From UBA11591 sp040220895 (GTDB lineage Bacteria; Bacteroidota; Bacteroidia; Flavobacteriales_E; Vicingaceae), in the NCBI GenBank assembly GCA_040220895.1, contig JAVJVY010000012.1:1-64000 (forward strand): a DNA stretch of 64,000 nt, read 5' to 3'. The position numbers and the translations under genes are program-made. Below the pieces are notes generated by a model. The model did no database searches. It had not been told where the DNA came from and saw only the letters and a list, made by a program, of their open reading frames with translations. Below, piece by piece: positions 43,164 to 52,700 of this stretch. Position 1 is the stretch's first letter, and the number at the start of each line of letters is the position of its first letter.

Positions 43164-44537
43164 TTATTGATATTCTTCAAGAATGGTACCCGTTAATCGC
43201 ATCAGTGCCACATCCGATTCCAGAAGGCTATACCGGGAGTTCAGCTCCTGAATGGCGGCATTCAAGTAGTTTAATTGCACTACCCTGAAGTCAATCGAAT
43301 TAATGGCGCCCAACTTGAATTTATCTTCACTGATATTAAGATTTAATTCAGCGGTTTCAAGTTTTATTTTATTTATATCATAAATCCGCTTTCTGAAGAC
43401 AAAATTGTCAAAATTGGTGTAAAGATCACGCCTGAGTTCTATAGTCATCTTGTCTATTTCCATGTTGGAAATGTCTTCGCGAAGATTTGCATTTTTGATG
43501 GCCGTCGATATGCGGTGTCCATTAAAGAGGTTGTACGTCAAAGTGAGTCCTAGTGCGTAGTTGGCATTACTGGTATTGAGAATCTGATTTTCTACCGGGA
43601 GCGAGCGCAATTCTCCCAGGGTCTGATCAAAAAACAGGGCGTTGCTCTGATCCACGCGCCCCCAGCTTCCCGAAACATTCCCCCCGAGAGAAATCTTAGG
43701 GTACAGTTCTGATCTGGCCAATTGTGCGTCGTACTTGACAACGCTCTGACTGATGTACTTTGTTCTTAGATCTGCATTATTACTTAACATTTTTTCTTCA
43801 AGGCCCTTCAGGTCATAGTTTTCTACCGGTACTTGAATACGATCTGTCATTCGGTAGCGCTTGTTGAGATCCTCTACGGCCATAAGCGTATTCAAGGTGC
43901 GTATAGCTTGAAGAAAAGCCAATTCCTGGTTGATGAAATTCACCGAATCGGTCAGGTAATTTCCTTCTTCCAGCAAGAGATCGGTGGTGATGGCGGCCCC
44001 ATATTCTTTCTTTAAACGCACATAGTTGTAGCGATCGCGACTGAGCCACAGGGATTTTTGAAGGACCTCGAGCCGTTCGGCTTCGAGGCTCACCAGGTAA
44101 TAAGCAAAAACGATGGCTTGAATGGTATTTGAAACAATGATTGAAGCATTTCCTTCGCTTTCCAACTGAAGACCGTCGTACCTTTTCTTTGAAATATCGG
44201 CTTTAAATCCTTCAAAAAGCATCCAATTGAGCGAAACCGAGGGACTAAGATTACTCGAGATAATGATTCCCTGTGGTTGAAAAGGACTTGCGGTTTGAAT
44301 CTGATCATTGGCGTTGTTATTTTGACCAAGGCCTAGTTGCAGTGAGGGCCACCTACCCGCCTCTCCCAGGTTGTTTTGATTGGAGGCCACCTCCACTGCA
44401 GCCCGGCTAATATTGATGTCGTAATTGTTTTTTAACCCCAGTTGTATGGCACCGGCCAGAGATAATTCTTCTTGTGCCAAAAGTTGCATTGAAAACAAGA
44501 AGCTGCAGAAGCAAACCAAGATCCTGACAACCATCAT
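43164..44537 (-). CDS. TolC-family outer membrane efflux protein
   Basis: 457 residues with a signal peptide ending LLAQ. Two TolC repeats with long helices (GLKNNYDINISRAAVEVASNQNN ... and LEKMLSNNADLRTKYIS ...), no lipobox. It forms the outer membrane channel of the tripartite pump made with the two genes upstream. It overlaps the RND gene stop by 4 bp. Confidence 0.93.
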   Translation of the reverse strand: MMVVRILVCFCSFLFSMQLLAQEELSLAGAIQLGLKNNYDINISRAAVEVASNQNNLGEAGRWPSLQLGLGQNNNANDQIQTASPFQPQGIIISSNLSPSVSLNWMLFEGFKADISKKRYDGLQLESEGNASIIVSNTIQAIVFAYYLVSLEAERLEVLQKSLWLSRDRYNYVRLKKEYGAAITTDLLLEEGNYLTDSVNFINQELAFLQAIRTLNTLMAVEDLNKRYRMTDRIQVPVENYDLKGLEEKMLSNNADLRTKYISQSVVKYDAQLARSELYPKISLGGNVSGSWGRVDQSNALFFDQTLGELRSLPVENQILNTSNANYALGLTLTYNLFNGHRISTAIKNANLREDISNMEIDKMTIELRRDLYTNFDNFVFRKRIYDINKIKLETAELNLNISEDKFKLGAINSIDFRVVQLNYLNAAIQELNSRYSLLESDVALMRLTGTILEEYQ

Positions 44538-47500
44538 ACGCTATCTATTTCCGCCAGCCTTTTTACATGGACCAAGGTGGGTTCTACTTCTTCCTTAGAT
44601 GGTTTGCTGCCCGTCCATGTCCATTTAAAGATTCGCTTCAGGTCGTTCATCGTGAGAATAAGAGCCGGAAGAAAAACCAGGATGAAGAAGGTTCCAAAAA
44701 GCACACCGTAGGCTACTGAAACACCCATTGGAATGAGGAACTGTGCCTGAAAACTAGTTTCTAAAATCAAAGGATAAAGACCTGCGATGGTGGTAATGGA
44801 GGTCAGAATGATCGGTCTGAAACGAGCGATGCCCGCATTGTAAACCGCCGTTTGAATGTTCTGGCCTTTTTTCAAATTGCGATTGAAGGTATCGAGGTAA
44901 ACAACGGCGTCATTGACGAGTATTCCCATAAGGGCGATCATACCCCAGGCACTGAGGGTAGAGACCGGCATGCCTTCAATGCCGTGACCCAAAATGGCTC
45001 CGAAAATACCGGCAGGAATAACCATGATGATCAAGAATGCCTGGTAAAAGGAATTAAAGTTGAGCGATATCACCAACAACATGAGAAATATCGCAATTAG
45101 CATTAAGTATTGCATAGAGGCAGTCGATTTTTGTGCCCTGCGTTGCTGCCCCATGTATTCAACGGTGATGCCGGGATACAGTGATTTCAATTTGGGTATG
45201 ATGTTGGCCTTGACCGAGCCTAAAATGTCGGTGGTTGAAGCATAGGCATCTGCCTGATCTGCGTCTATGCGAATCTCTCTGGCCCCATCAAAATGCCTGA
45301 TATTTACTTCTCCCCGGTCTATGTCGTAGTCAACCAATTGTTCAATCGGGAATAGTTGGCCGGAAGGTGTTCTTACGCGCATCTTTTCCAATCCGCTCAA
45401 ACTACTTCTGTCAGCTTCGGGATAACGCACCCATACACGGACTTCTTCCGTGCCTACGATCAATCGCTGAACTTCATCGCCGAAAAATCCCTGCCTGATC
45501 TGTCGCGAGATTTCACCGTGGTTCAATCCCAACATATAGGCCTGTGGCTTCAGTTTAATGAGTATCTCGCGCTTACCCAAACCGGCATTATCGGTTACAT
45601 CCTTTAATTCCGGCATTTTGTTCAATTCACTTTTCAAGTAAGTATTGGCCTCTTTTATTTCCCTGAAATCCTTTCCTCTTAAAGAAATTGAGACGGGTTT
45701 TCCCCATCGGTGCTCACCTCCTACAATAAATTTTTCAGCATCTTTTACCTCACCGATTTTGTCTCTGACCCTTCGAACGATCTCAAAACTCGAAACACTT
45801 TTTCCTTCAACATCAAGTGAAACCCTGATCATTCCGGTGTTGGCTCCCGTTTCACCGAGGCTTTCGGTACTGCCAACCTGAACAGTCGTGTAAGTGATCA
45901 AGGTATCGCCTGTTTCTTCTATCAGTTCGCGATTTACTTCCTGTACTTTTTCGTGAGCGAAATCCAGGAAAGCCTTGGTCTTGTCTTCGCGTTCGCCCGG
46001 TTTGAATGCCACCTCTACTTTAAAATCATCGAATGGAATAGCAGGAAAGAAGGTGGTCTTGATCACATTTTGAGAAAGCAATACAATGACAATGACAATA
46101 AAGATTAATGGAGCAAAGAATGATTTTCGAGGGTTGGAAACAACCCAGCGCAACATGTAGCCATAGATCTCTTCGCGCATGTAAGCCACTCCTTTATCGA
46201 TCTTCGCTCTGAAACTCGCGGCTCTTCCTTTCTTGGTTTTCAAAATCGACTTACTGGAAAGGTGAGATGGTAAGATCAAAAATGCCTCGATAAGGCTAAA
46301 AAGTAAAGAGGCAATGACCACAAAAGCCATTTGCGCGATCATCTCCATTTCCTGAATAAAGAATAAAACAGAAAAAGCAATAACGGTTGTAAGGATGGAA
46401 GTAAATACGGCCGGCAATACCTCGACCGTTCCTTCAAGAGCTGCCAGGTGTGGCGGTTTTCCCCGCTCGTAGTGGGAATAGATATTTTCGGCTATTACAA
46501 TTCCATCGTCCACCAGAATACCAACCACCAGAATCATACCAAACAAGGAGATCATATTGATTGTCATTCCGTAGAAAGAGCCAATAATGAACATGCCAAG
46601 AAAGGAAAATGGGATTCCAAAGGCCACCCAAAAAGACAAGCGCAAACTCAAGAACAGACCCAGGGTAATCAGCACAAGCAGCAATCCCATCAGTCCGTTT
46701 CTCATCAGCAGTTCTATCCGGTCGTTCAGCATGTCATTAAAATCGAACATAATGGACATGTTCAGATCCTTGTTCTTCTTGTTGTAATCGGCCACGTAAT
46801 CCTTAATGAAATCCGAGATGGCCCCCAGATCTTCGGAAGGCAATTTAGTGACGTAGAAAACGACGTTTCTTTTCCCATTCAGGTAAGATTCCATGGGTGA
46901 ATCTGAAAACTGATAGTTGATGTCGGCTACATCGCCAATCTTAAGATATTGTCCATCGGGCAATGCCCTTAGAATGATGTTTTCCAATTCGTCACTTTCG
47001 ATGGTCTTTGCCTTGGATCTGATGATAAGTTCTTCGGTGGCTGTTTTGATCATCCCTGCAGAAATGTCGCGGTTATTAGTCCTTATGGCGTTAGCCACTT
47101 CGTCGAAGGTCAGGTTGTACCTCAGTAGATCATCTTCCCGAACTTCAATGGAGAATTCGGTTACCGGATAACCAATGATCTTAACCTGTGAAATCTTTCC
47201 GCTGTTCAACAGATCGTCTTCCACGGCTTCGGCGGCTGCTTTTAATTTGAATCGATCTACATCGCCCGAAATGGAAACGAAGGCAACGTTGGCGGCCATT
47301 CCATTCGTTTTTTGAGCCACAACAATGGGGCGCTCGGCACCATCGGGGAAGGAAGAGATTCCGTCAATGGCGTTCTTCACCTCGGTAGTCACTTCGTCCA
47401 GGTCTTCATCCTGGTATGTTTTTATCACAACGCTTGCCGTATTTTCAGAAGAAGTTGAATAGGTCTCCTCGATACCGGCGATTCCTTTTAATGATTCTTC

Positions 47501-47704
47501 GATCTTCACCGTGATGCCTTCTTCCATTTCCTCGGGGGAAGCTCCTGGATAAAAAACTGAAATTGTGATGCGCGTTGGTTCGAGTTCCGGGAAGAAGGAA
47601 CTCGACATATTAAAAAGACTGAAAGCCCCAAAAATGATGGTCAGAAAAATCAAGGCATTGGCCCATATGGGTTGCCTGATAAAAAAATCAATGACCTTAT
47701 TCAT
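44534..47704 (-). CDS. RND efflux transporter
   Basis: 1056 residues from ATG 47704 (MNKVIDFFIRQPIWANAL); an upstream frame is inside the neighbouring gene. Twelve helices with two periplasmic loops; GILVDDGIVIAENIY in TM4 carries the proton-relay aspartates, and EEMEEGIT is the usual N-terminal loop block. AcrB/MexB-like in architecture. Substrate unknown. It overlaps the upstream HlyD gene by 8 bp and the downstream TolC gene by 4 bp. Confidence 0.95.
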   Translation of the reverse strand: MNKVIDFFIRQPIWANALIFLTIIFGAFSLFNMSSSFFPELEPTRITISVFYPGASPEEMEEGITVKIEESLKGIAGIEETYSTSSENTASVVIKTYQDEDLDEVTTEVKNAIDGISSFPDGAERPIVVAQKTNGMAANVAFVSISGDVDRFKLKAAAEAVEDDLLNSGKISQVKIIGYPVTEFSIEVREDDLLRYNLTFDEVANAIRTNNRDISAGMIKTATEELIIRSKAKTIESDELENIILRALPDGQYLKIGDVADINYQFSDSPMESYLNGKRNVVFYVTKLPSEDLGAISDFIKDYVADYNKKNKDLNMSIMFDFNDMLNDRIELLMRNGLMGLLLVLITLGLFLSLRLSFWVAFGIPFSFLGMFIIGSFYGMTINMISLFGMILVVGILVDDGIVIAENIYSHYERGKPPHLAALEGTVEVLPAVFTSILTTVIAFSVLFFIQEMEMIAQMAFVVIASLLFSLIEAFLILPSHLSSKSILKTKKGRAASFRAKIDKGVAYMREEIYGYMLRWVVSNPRKSFFAPLIFIVIVIVLLSQNVIKTTFFPAIPFDDFKVEVAFKPGEREDKTKAFLDFAHEKVQEVNRELIEETGDTLITYTTVQVGSTESLGETGANTGMIRVSLDVEGKSVSSFEIVRRVRDKIGEVKDAEKFIVGGEHRWGKPVSISLRGKDFREIKEANTYLKSELNKMPELKDVTDNAGLGKREILIKLKPQAYMLGLNHGEISRQIRQGFFGDEVQRLIVGTEEVRVWVRYPEADRSSLSGLEKMRVRTPSGQLFPIEQLVDYDIDRGEVNIRHFDGAREIRIDADQADAYASTTDILGSVKANIIPKLKSLYPGITVEYMGQQRRAQKSTASMQYLMLIAIFLMLLVISLNFNSFYQAFLIIMVIPAGIFGAILGHGIEGMPVSTLSAWGMIALMGILVNDAVVYLDTFNRNLKKGQNIQTAVYNAGIARFRPIILTSITTIAGLYPLILETSFQAQFLIPMGVSVAYGVLFGTFFILVFLPALILTMNDLKRIFKWTWTGSKPSKEEVEPTLVHVKRLAEIDSV

Positions 47705-48827
47705 TCGACGATATTTTTCGCACAATCATGCTATCAACGGGATTTGACAGGGCTTCAATCACCACGTCTTCTCCATCATTCAGCCCTCCCAGATAAGCGA
47801 ATTGCTCATCCTTGGCCCTGATTTCGACGGTCTTTCGAACCAACAGGGAATCGCTCGCCACAATGAATACTTCTGACTTTCCAACCAAGGCCTTTCTGGG
47901 TACTTTCACCACCTCTTTCAAAGTGTCTGCCTGGATCTCGAGTTCCACATACATGCCGTCGTAGATCTTTTCTGCCGCTTTGCTATTCAGACCAATAAAG
48001 ATGTCTACCGACTGAGTATTGGGGTTTACATATCTTCCAATTCGAACAATTTTTCCTTGATAGACAACCGCCTTGTCAGTGCTGTTTGCTTGCACCACAT
48101 CGCCAATGTCAAGCAAAATGGCCTCCTCAACACTAACAGGCATTTCTACCTCTAAGTTTCCTGTTTGAATAATACGTGCGATCTGACTTCCTGGATTTAC
48201 CACAGATCCAAACTCTGAAATGACATCTACCAGGCTACCGTCAAAAGGGGCTACAATATTGAATTTATCGAGCATTTCTTCATCGGCCTTGATGGAATAA
48301 TACTCGCCCAGTATGTTTCTGGATGCCACGTAAGTTTTTTCTTTGACACTTGAAATTTCAGGTAGTTCAGGTAAATCTTTGGTCACCTCTATGCCTTCAA
48401 AAAAGGCCTCCCACTTTCGAAAAGACGCGGGGTAATCTATTTTGATGTCGGGTATTGCGGTTGCAATAAGGGTCAGGTAATTACTCTTGCGCGCTTGCAA
48501 TTTCAATCCCATTTCAGTATCGTTTATACGGCATATTAATTGGCCTTGTTTAAAAGCAGTTCCCGGTTTCAGCGCAATTTGACCGGGCATCAGTTTGCCC
48601 TGTACTTCAGCCACGAGCATGACATTCCGCGATGAACCAACCCTGCCATTACTCCTGATAACATACGACTCATTGGTGTTAAGTACCTTCTCGGTTCTAA
48701 CGTAGGTGACTTCCTTCTTTTGCTGTTCGAGCTTCTCGGCTGGCTTTCCACCGCCTGAAAGGGCGATAACGATCAATGTGATGATGGTCAATAAACTGCC
48801 CAGAATAATTATTTGTCTTTTTTTCAT
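47697..48827 (-). CDS. RND periplasmic adaptor (HlyD/MFP family)
   Basis: 376 residues, an N-terminal membrane anchor (about 7-23), lipoyl-type halves (VMLVAEVQGKLMPGQI ... FNIVAPFDGSLVDVISEFGSVVNPG), a helical hairpin between, and a beta-barrel (GKIVRIGRYVNPNTQSVDIFIGL). It bridges pump and channel. First gene of the efflux operon, with TACATTTG at 48841-48848. Confidence 0.93.
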   Translation of the reverse strand: MKKRQIIILGSLLTIITLIVIALSGGGKPAEKLEQQKKEVTYVRTEKVLNTNESYVIRSNGRVGSSRNVMLVAEVQGKLMPGQIALKPGTAFKQGQLICRINDTEMGLKLQARKSNYLTLIATAIPDIKIDYPASFRKWEAFFEGIEVTKDLPELPEISSVKEKTYVASRNILGEYYSIKADEEMLDKFNIVAPFDGSLVDVISEFGSVVNPGSQIARIIQTGNLEVEMPVSVEEAILLDIGDVVQANSTDKAVVYQGKIVRIGRYVNPNTQSVDIFIGLNSKAAEKIYDGMYVELEIQADTLKEVVKVPRKALVGKSEVFIVASDSLLVRKTVEIRAKDEQFAYLGGLNDGEDVVIEALSNPVDSMIVRKISSNE

Positions 48828-48840
48828 GGCAAATGGATTG

Positions 48841-48848
48841 CAAATGTA
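48841..48848 (-). promoter_or_regulatory. -7 box of the efflux operon
   Basis: TACATTTG on the minus strand fits TAnnTTTG; only about 13 bp lie between it and the ATG at 48827, leaving a very short leader. Confidence 0.5.
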
Positions 48849-48967
48849 AGCGGAAAAGGTGTCATTACATTGATATTACATAAACGGAATTATTGGAGGC
48901 TGAATGGGCGAAAAAAGTGGCCGAAGGAAGTGAGTTAACTGATCTAAAATCAATTGTAATCAGAACA

Positions 48968-49645
48968 TTAGATTCCCCAATCAAAGGCAACGGAAATCGA
49001 AAATGAACGGTTATAGAGCGCACCGGTATAGGCAATATCATCATTCACATCAACCAGTCCATGGGAGTAGCGAAAGGTGAATTTTACGCCCGTTCTATCT
49101 GACATCGGGATAGCTGTTCCAACACCAATATTTATACCTGCATCGTATGATTTATACAACAATGGCTGGTAAGGTGTCATGGATTTAAATCCAGATTCAA
49201 TGGATTGGTATCGCGCGAGCGGAATCTCGGAAAAATAGTGTTCGGTGAACAGGCTATAAAACCCCCCGGCCTCCACGAAAAAACTTCCGCTGGATGGGTG
49301 TAATTCAATCATCAATGGAAGGGTCCAATAGTATAATACGCTATGTACTTTCTCATCGCGAACAGCGCTCCCGTTCTCGTCCAAAAGGGTTGAAAGGCGG
49401 GCGGCACCTTTACTCTCGTAAATGATTCCCGTTGACACATGGGTAGCTGAAGACAAGATTTCTCCGATATAGGCCTGGTAATTCAGGCCGATTCCAATTC
49501 GACCGGCGCTTTCAAAGGGTGATCCGCTGGCCTCGTCATAAACGAAGGTTGAGCGCTTGTAAGACGCCTCAATTCCTATAATGTGTTGAGCAAATCCACA
49601 CAAAGCCGTGCTTGTGATCAAAAACAAAGTGGTAATGAGTTTCAT
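48968..49645 (-). CDS. outer-membrane beta-barrel protein
   Basis: 225 residues with a signal peptide (MKLITTLFLITSTALCGFAQ). Alternating hydrophobic strands, an aromatic C-terminus (SFSISVAFDWGI), and GIEASYKRSTF near the N-terminus point to a small eight-strand barrel of the PorT/OmpW kind, a frequent but little-known group. It is a single gene next to the efflux operon. Confidence 0.8.
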   Translation of the reverse strand: MKLITTLFLITSTALCGFAQHIIGIEASYKRSTFVYDEASGSPFESAGRIGIGLNYQAYIGEILSSATHVSTGIIYESKGAARLSTLLDENGSAVRDEKVHSVLYYWTLPLMIELHPSSGSFFVEAGGFYSLFTEHYFSEIPLARYQSIESGFKSMTPYQPLLYKSYDAGINIGVGTAIPMSDRTGVKFTFRYSHGLVDVNDDIAYTGALYNRSFSISVAFDWGI

Positions 49646-49680
49646 AACGAGGGGCTAATTTAGGATAAACCCTTTTGATG

Positions 49681-49757
49681 TATGAGGCCTGCCTGCCGGT
49701 AGGCAGGTATGAGGTATGATGTATGATTTATGAGGTGTGAGGTGTGACTTATGAGGT
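49681..49757. repeat. low-complexity TATGAGG/TGATGTATGA stretch with palindrome
   Basis: CCTGCCTGCCGGTAGGCAGG (49688-49707) is a hairpin with 7-bp arms. It lies inside a purine/pyrimidine-biased run of TATGAGG, TATGATG and GTGAGG variants. No gene is present. A related GC-rich hairpin lies in the tRNA remnant at 59580-59594. Confidence 0.7.
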
Positions 49758-49824
49758 AGAGCACAATGGGGAAGGTTGCTTCGGCTAATTTATATTTTGT
49801 AAAATCATCAATTCTTCATTAAGC

Positions 49825-49832
49825 TATATTTG
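49825..49832 (+). promoter_or_regulatory. -7 box of meaB
   Basis: TATATTTG fits TAnnTTTG. Its position rules out TTG 49830 as start and favours ATG 49857, with a leader of about 20 nt. Confidence 0.55.
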
Positions 49833-49856
49833 CTTAAAGATTCCGTCGTGCTTGAA

Positions 49857-50837
49857 ATGTCTACTCATGAACTCATCGATCGCCTAAAAAACGGCGAACG
49901 GCATGCCCTGGCCAGAGCCATTACCCTAGCCGAAAGCACGCGTGAAGATCACCAGGATACCGCCGAAGTCATCATGGATGCTTGTATGGACAGGACCGGG
50001 AAGTCCTTGCGTATTGGCATAACTGGAGTGCCCGGAGTGGGAAAATCCACCTTCATTGAATCATTCGGTAACTACCTTATTGATGAAAGAGGGAAAAAAG
50101 TAGCCGTCATTGCGGTGGATCCAAGCAGTAAAAAAAGCAAGGGTAGCATTCTGGGCGACAAGACGCGCATGTCGACCCTTGCCGCAAGTGCAAATTCCTT
50201 TATCAGGCCAAGCCCATCTTCAGGAAGCATGGGTGGCATAGGCCTGGCATCAAGGGAAGTTATTCTGCTTTGTGAAGCTGCCGGATACGATATTGTGCTA
50301 GTAGAAACCGTCGGAGTTGGGCAATCAGAAACAGAAGTCAAGGACATTGTGGATTTTTTTATGCTCCTAATGCTCCCCGGCGCAGGCGATGAATTACAGG
50401 GAATCAAACGCGGCATCATTGAACTTTCGGATGCAATTTTCATCAATAAGGCAGACGGAGACAATCTTCTTAAAGCCAAGCAGGCAAAGGCCTCCTACAC
50501 ATCGGCACTGCAGCTTTTCCCGTCAAGTGAAAGCGGATGGCAAACAGCCGTTGAACTTTGTTCAGGCCAGGAAGGCATCAACCTTGACCTGGCTTGGGAA
50601 ATGATCTTGAAATACATTGAATTGACAAGAAAAAACGGCTACTTTGAGAAATTCCGGCAAAAACAGTTAGAGGACTGGTTTAAATACGCCACAGAAAGCA
50701 GAATCTTAAGCAAATTTCATCACAAAAAGAATTTTGAAAGTCTCCTTTCAGATTACCGTAAGCGCGTATTAGGCAATAAACTTTCGCCAAGAAAAGCCAG
50801 CCGTTTATTCGTCGAAGAGCTTAATGCCCAGAAATAA
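49857..50837 (+). CDS. meaB: methylmalonyl-CoA mutase chaperone GTPase MeaB
   Basis: 326 residues from ATG 49857. Walker A GVPGVGKST near residue 55, AVDPSSKKSKGSILGDKTRM, VETVGVGQSE and NKAD. It loads and protects cobalamin of methylmalonyl-CoA mutase. No mutase gene lies here. It overlaps the convergent wecB by 17 bp. Confidence 0.95.
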   Translation: MSTHELIDRLKNGERHALARAITLAESTREDHQDTAEVIMDACMDRTGKSLRIGITGVPGVGKSTFIESFGNYLIDERGKKVAVIAVDPSSKKSKGSILGDKTRMSTLAASANSFIRPSPSSGSMGGIGLASREVILLCEAAGYDIVLVETVGVGQSETEVKDIVDFFMLLMLPGAGDELQGIKRGIIELSDAIFINKADGDNLLKAKQAKASYTSALQLFPSSESGWQTAVELCSGQEGINLDLAWEMILKYIELTRKNGYFEKFRQKQLEDWFKYATESRILSKFHHKKNFESLLSDYRKRVLGNKLSPRKASRLFVEELNAQK

Positions 50838-51921
50838 GGTCCTTGTGCAGGATGGATGCAATTCGCTCGGCAGCCTTTCCATCCCAGAGCGGCGGAATTT
50901 TACCACTTTTTATTTTACCGTCGAGTACTTCCAGCGCGGTTTTTCTAACCAACGAAAGGTCCCGCCCCAGCAATTGATTGGTACCCATGTCAACGGTCAC
51001 TGGGCGTTCGGTGTTATCGCGCACGGTCAGGCACTGAACACCCATAAAGGTGGTTTCTTCCTGAATCCCCCCGCTGTCGGTCACAATGAGTTTTGCCTTG
51101 GATGCCAGGGAAAGAAAGTCGATGTAACCAATGGGCTCGGTTAACAGAACTTCTTTATTGAATGACTTTGTCAACTCCCAATTTTCCAGGTTGTGACGCG
51201 TTCGCGGATGGACGGGAAAGACCACTTTGCACTTTTCTGAAATGGCATTGATCACCTCGCAAAGTTCAATGAGAAAAGTCTTTGAATCCACATTTGCCGG
51301 CCGATGAAAGGTGCAAAGCACATACTTGTTTTCTTCAAGATTGAGTTCCTCGTGAATTCCGGAAGCGTCAATCTTAGGTTTTAGATTCACCAGGCTGTCG
51401 ATCATGACGTTTCCTGTGAAAAAGATTTTGTCTTTGTCTTTGCCTTCCTTTAGTAAATTCACCTTTCCGCTCTCTTCGGTGACAAAGAGCATTTCCGAGA
51501 TCACATCGGTCACCATGCGGTTGATCTCCTCGGGCATGCTGCGGTCAAATGATCGAAGTCCTGCCTCCACATGGACAACCTTAATTTGAAGTTTTGCCGC
51601 TACAAGTGAACAGGCCAGGGTAGAATTCACATCACCCACCACCAGCACGATGTCCGGCTTTACTTGTTCCACCACTTGTTCAAATGCGGTCATGATGCGT
51701 GCTGTCTGCACTGCATGGCTGCCACCGCTGATCTCGAGGTTATAATCGGGTTCGGGAAGTCCCAGTTCATTGAAAAAAACATCGGACATCCGGCTGTCAA
51801 AATGCTGACCCGTATGACAAATTAAGTGTTCGATGTCATCGTAGGCCTTGAGGGCCCTGTGAATGGGCGCTACCTTGATGAAGTTTGGACGCGCGCCGAC
51901 AACTGAGAGGATCTTGTACAT
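50821..51921 (-). CDS. wecB: UDP-N-acetylglucosamine 2-epimerase (non-hydrolysing)
   Basis: 366 residues. GARPNFIKVAPI at the N-terminus, HTGQHFD, GDVNSTLA, HVEAGLRSFD, EEINRMVTD, TFHRPANVD, and TDSGGIQEE. It converts UDP-GlcNAc to UDP-ManNAc for surface polysaccharides. No sugar cluster surrounds it. A CATATTTG box at 51926-51933 ends 4 bp before the ATG. Confidence 0.96.
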   Translation of the reverse strand: MYKILSVVGARPNFIKVAPIHRALKAYDDIEHLICHTGQHFDSRMSDVFFNELGLPEPDYNLEISGGSHAVQTARIMTAFEQVVEQVKPDIVLVVGDVNSTLACSLVAAKLQIKVVHVEAGLRSFDRSMPEEINRMVTDVISEMLFVTEESGKVNLLKEGKDKDKIFFTGNVMIDSLVNLKPKIDASGIHEELNLEENKYVLCTFHRPANVDSKTFLIELCEVINAISEKCKVVFPVHPRTRHNLENWELTKSFNKEVLLTEPIGYIDFLSLASKAKLIVTDSGGIQEETTFMGVQCLTVRDNTERPVTVDMGTNQLLGRDLSLVRKTALEVLDGKIKSGKIPPLWDGKAAERIASILHKDLISGH

Positions 51922-51925
51922 GGTG

Positions 51926-51933
51926 CAAATATG
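51926..51933 (-). promoter_or_regulatory. -7 box of wecB
   Basis: CATATTTG has one mismatch to TAnnTTTG and ends 4 bp before ATG 51921, as for the other leaderless candidates. Confidence 0.4.
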
Positions 51934-52014
51934 GGAAGGATTCCTGATTTATTAGATATGAATATCAATTCCCGAAGAAAGAGTACTCAGTAGCGGGTGC
52001 ACTATCACCAAGCC

Positions 52015-52641
52015 CTATTCGATTACCAGACCGATTTCGGTTGAACCACACTGTTGGGCAGTTCCGGAAGCAACACTAGTTAAGCCAATTTCGTAACCCA
52101 GGTAAAAGGTTGGTGGATTCTGAGCTATCTGATAAGGAACAGCAGGTATATCCATCAGGAAGCCACTTGTGAAGGGGCCTGGTATGCGCTCCTCCAGACC
52201 TGTAGATGGATTGATGAATCGCAGTGTGTCCTGATCCGTTTTGGCGTTCTTCACGTCTAGAATGATCTCGAGATCAGTAGTGGGATATTGAACCAGTTCC
52301 AGATTAAAATTGCTTTCACCGATCGGTACAACACCAATGGCCTTGAATTTATTAAAGGACAGTTGTTCCCATATAACAACCATGGAACCTCCATCATTGA
52401 TCAGTAATTTTTGAAATTTCCCATCGCCTCCGGTGAATAAATTTTCTCCCTGAGAAGCGTCGGGCGGAACCCAATTTTGATTCTCATTCTGGGCATTAAA
52501 AAACAAATGAAGGCCAGAAACGACAGCTCCCGTGCAGGAGTCTCTTACAATCCCTCCTATGGAGAATGTCTCTTCTGCTACCTTGGAACAGGAGAATAAG
52601 GTGATTAAAACCGCTGCTGCTATAATAGGGCGTATGAACAT
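52015..52641 (-). CDS. lipoprotein with carboxypeptidase-regulatory-like domain
   Basis: 208 residues from ATG 52641 (MFIRPIIAAAVLITLFSC, lipobox LFSC). Residues about 27-100 (IGGIVRDSCTGAVVSGLHLFF) resemble the carboxypeptidase-regulatory domain; the remainder is beta-rich with no family match. Its TACTTTTG box ends 4 bp before the ATG. Confidence 0.75.
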   Translation of the reverse strand: MFIRPIIAAAVLITLFSCSKVAEETFSIGGIVRDSCTGAVVSGLHLFFNAQNENQNWVPPDASQGENLFTGGDGKFQKLLINDGGSMVVIWEQLSFNKFKAIGVVPIGESNFNLELVQYPTTDLEIILDVKNAKTDQDTLRFINPSTGLEERIPGPFTSGFLMDIPAVPYQIAQNPPTFYLGYEIGLTSVASGTAQQCGSTEIGLVIE

Positions 52642-52645
52642 GAAA

Positions 52646-52653
52646 CAAAAGTA
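52646..52653 (-). promoter_or_regulatory. -7 box of the lipoprotein gene
   Basis: TACTTTTG fits TAnnTTTG exactly and ends 4 bp before ATG 52641; it fixes that ATG as the start. Confidence 0.55.
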
Positions 52654-52700
52654 CTGCACTTGCACTTAAGTCTATTGCCCGAGGAACAATTTTTGATCTA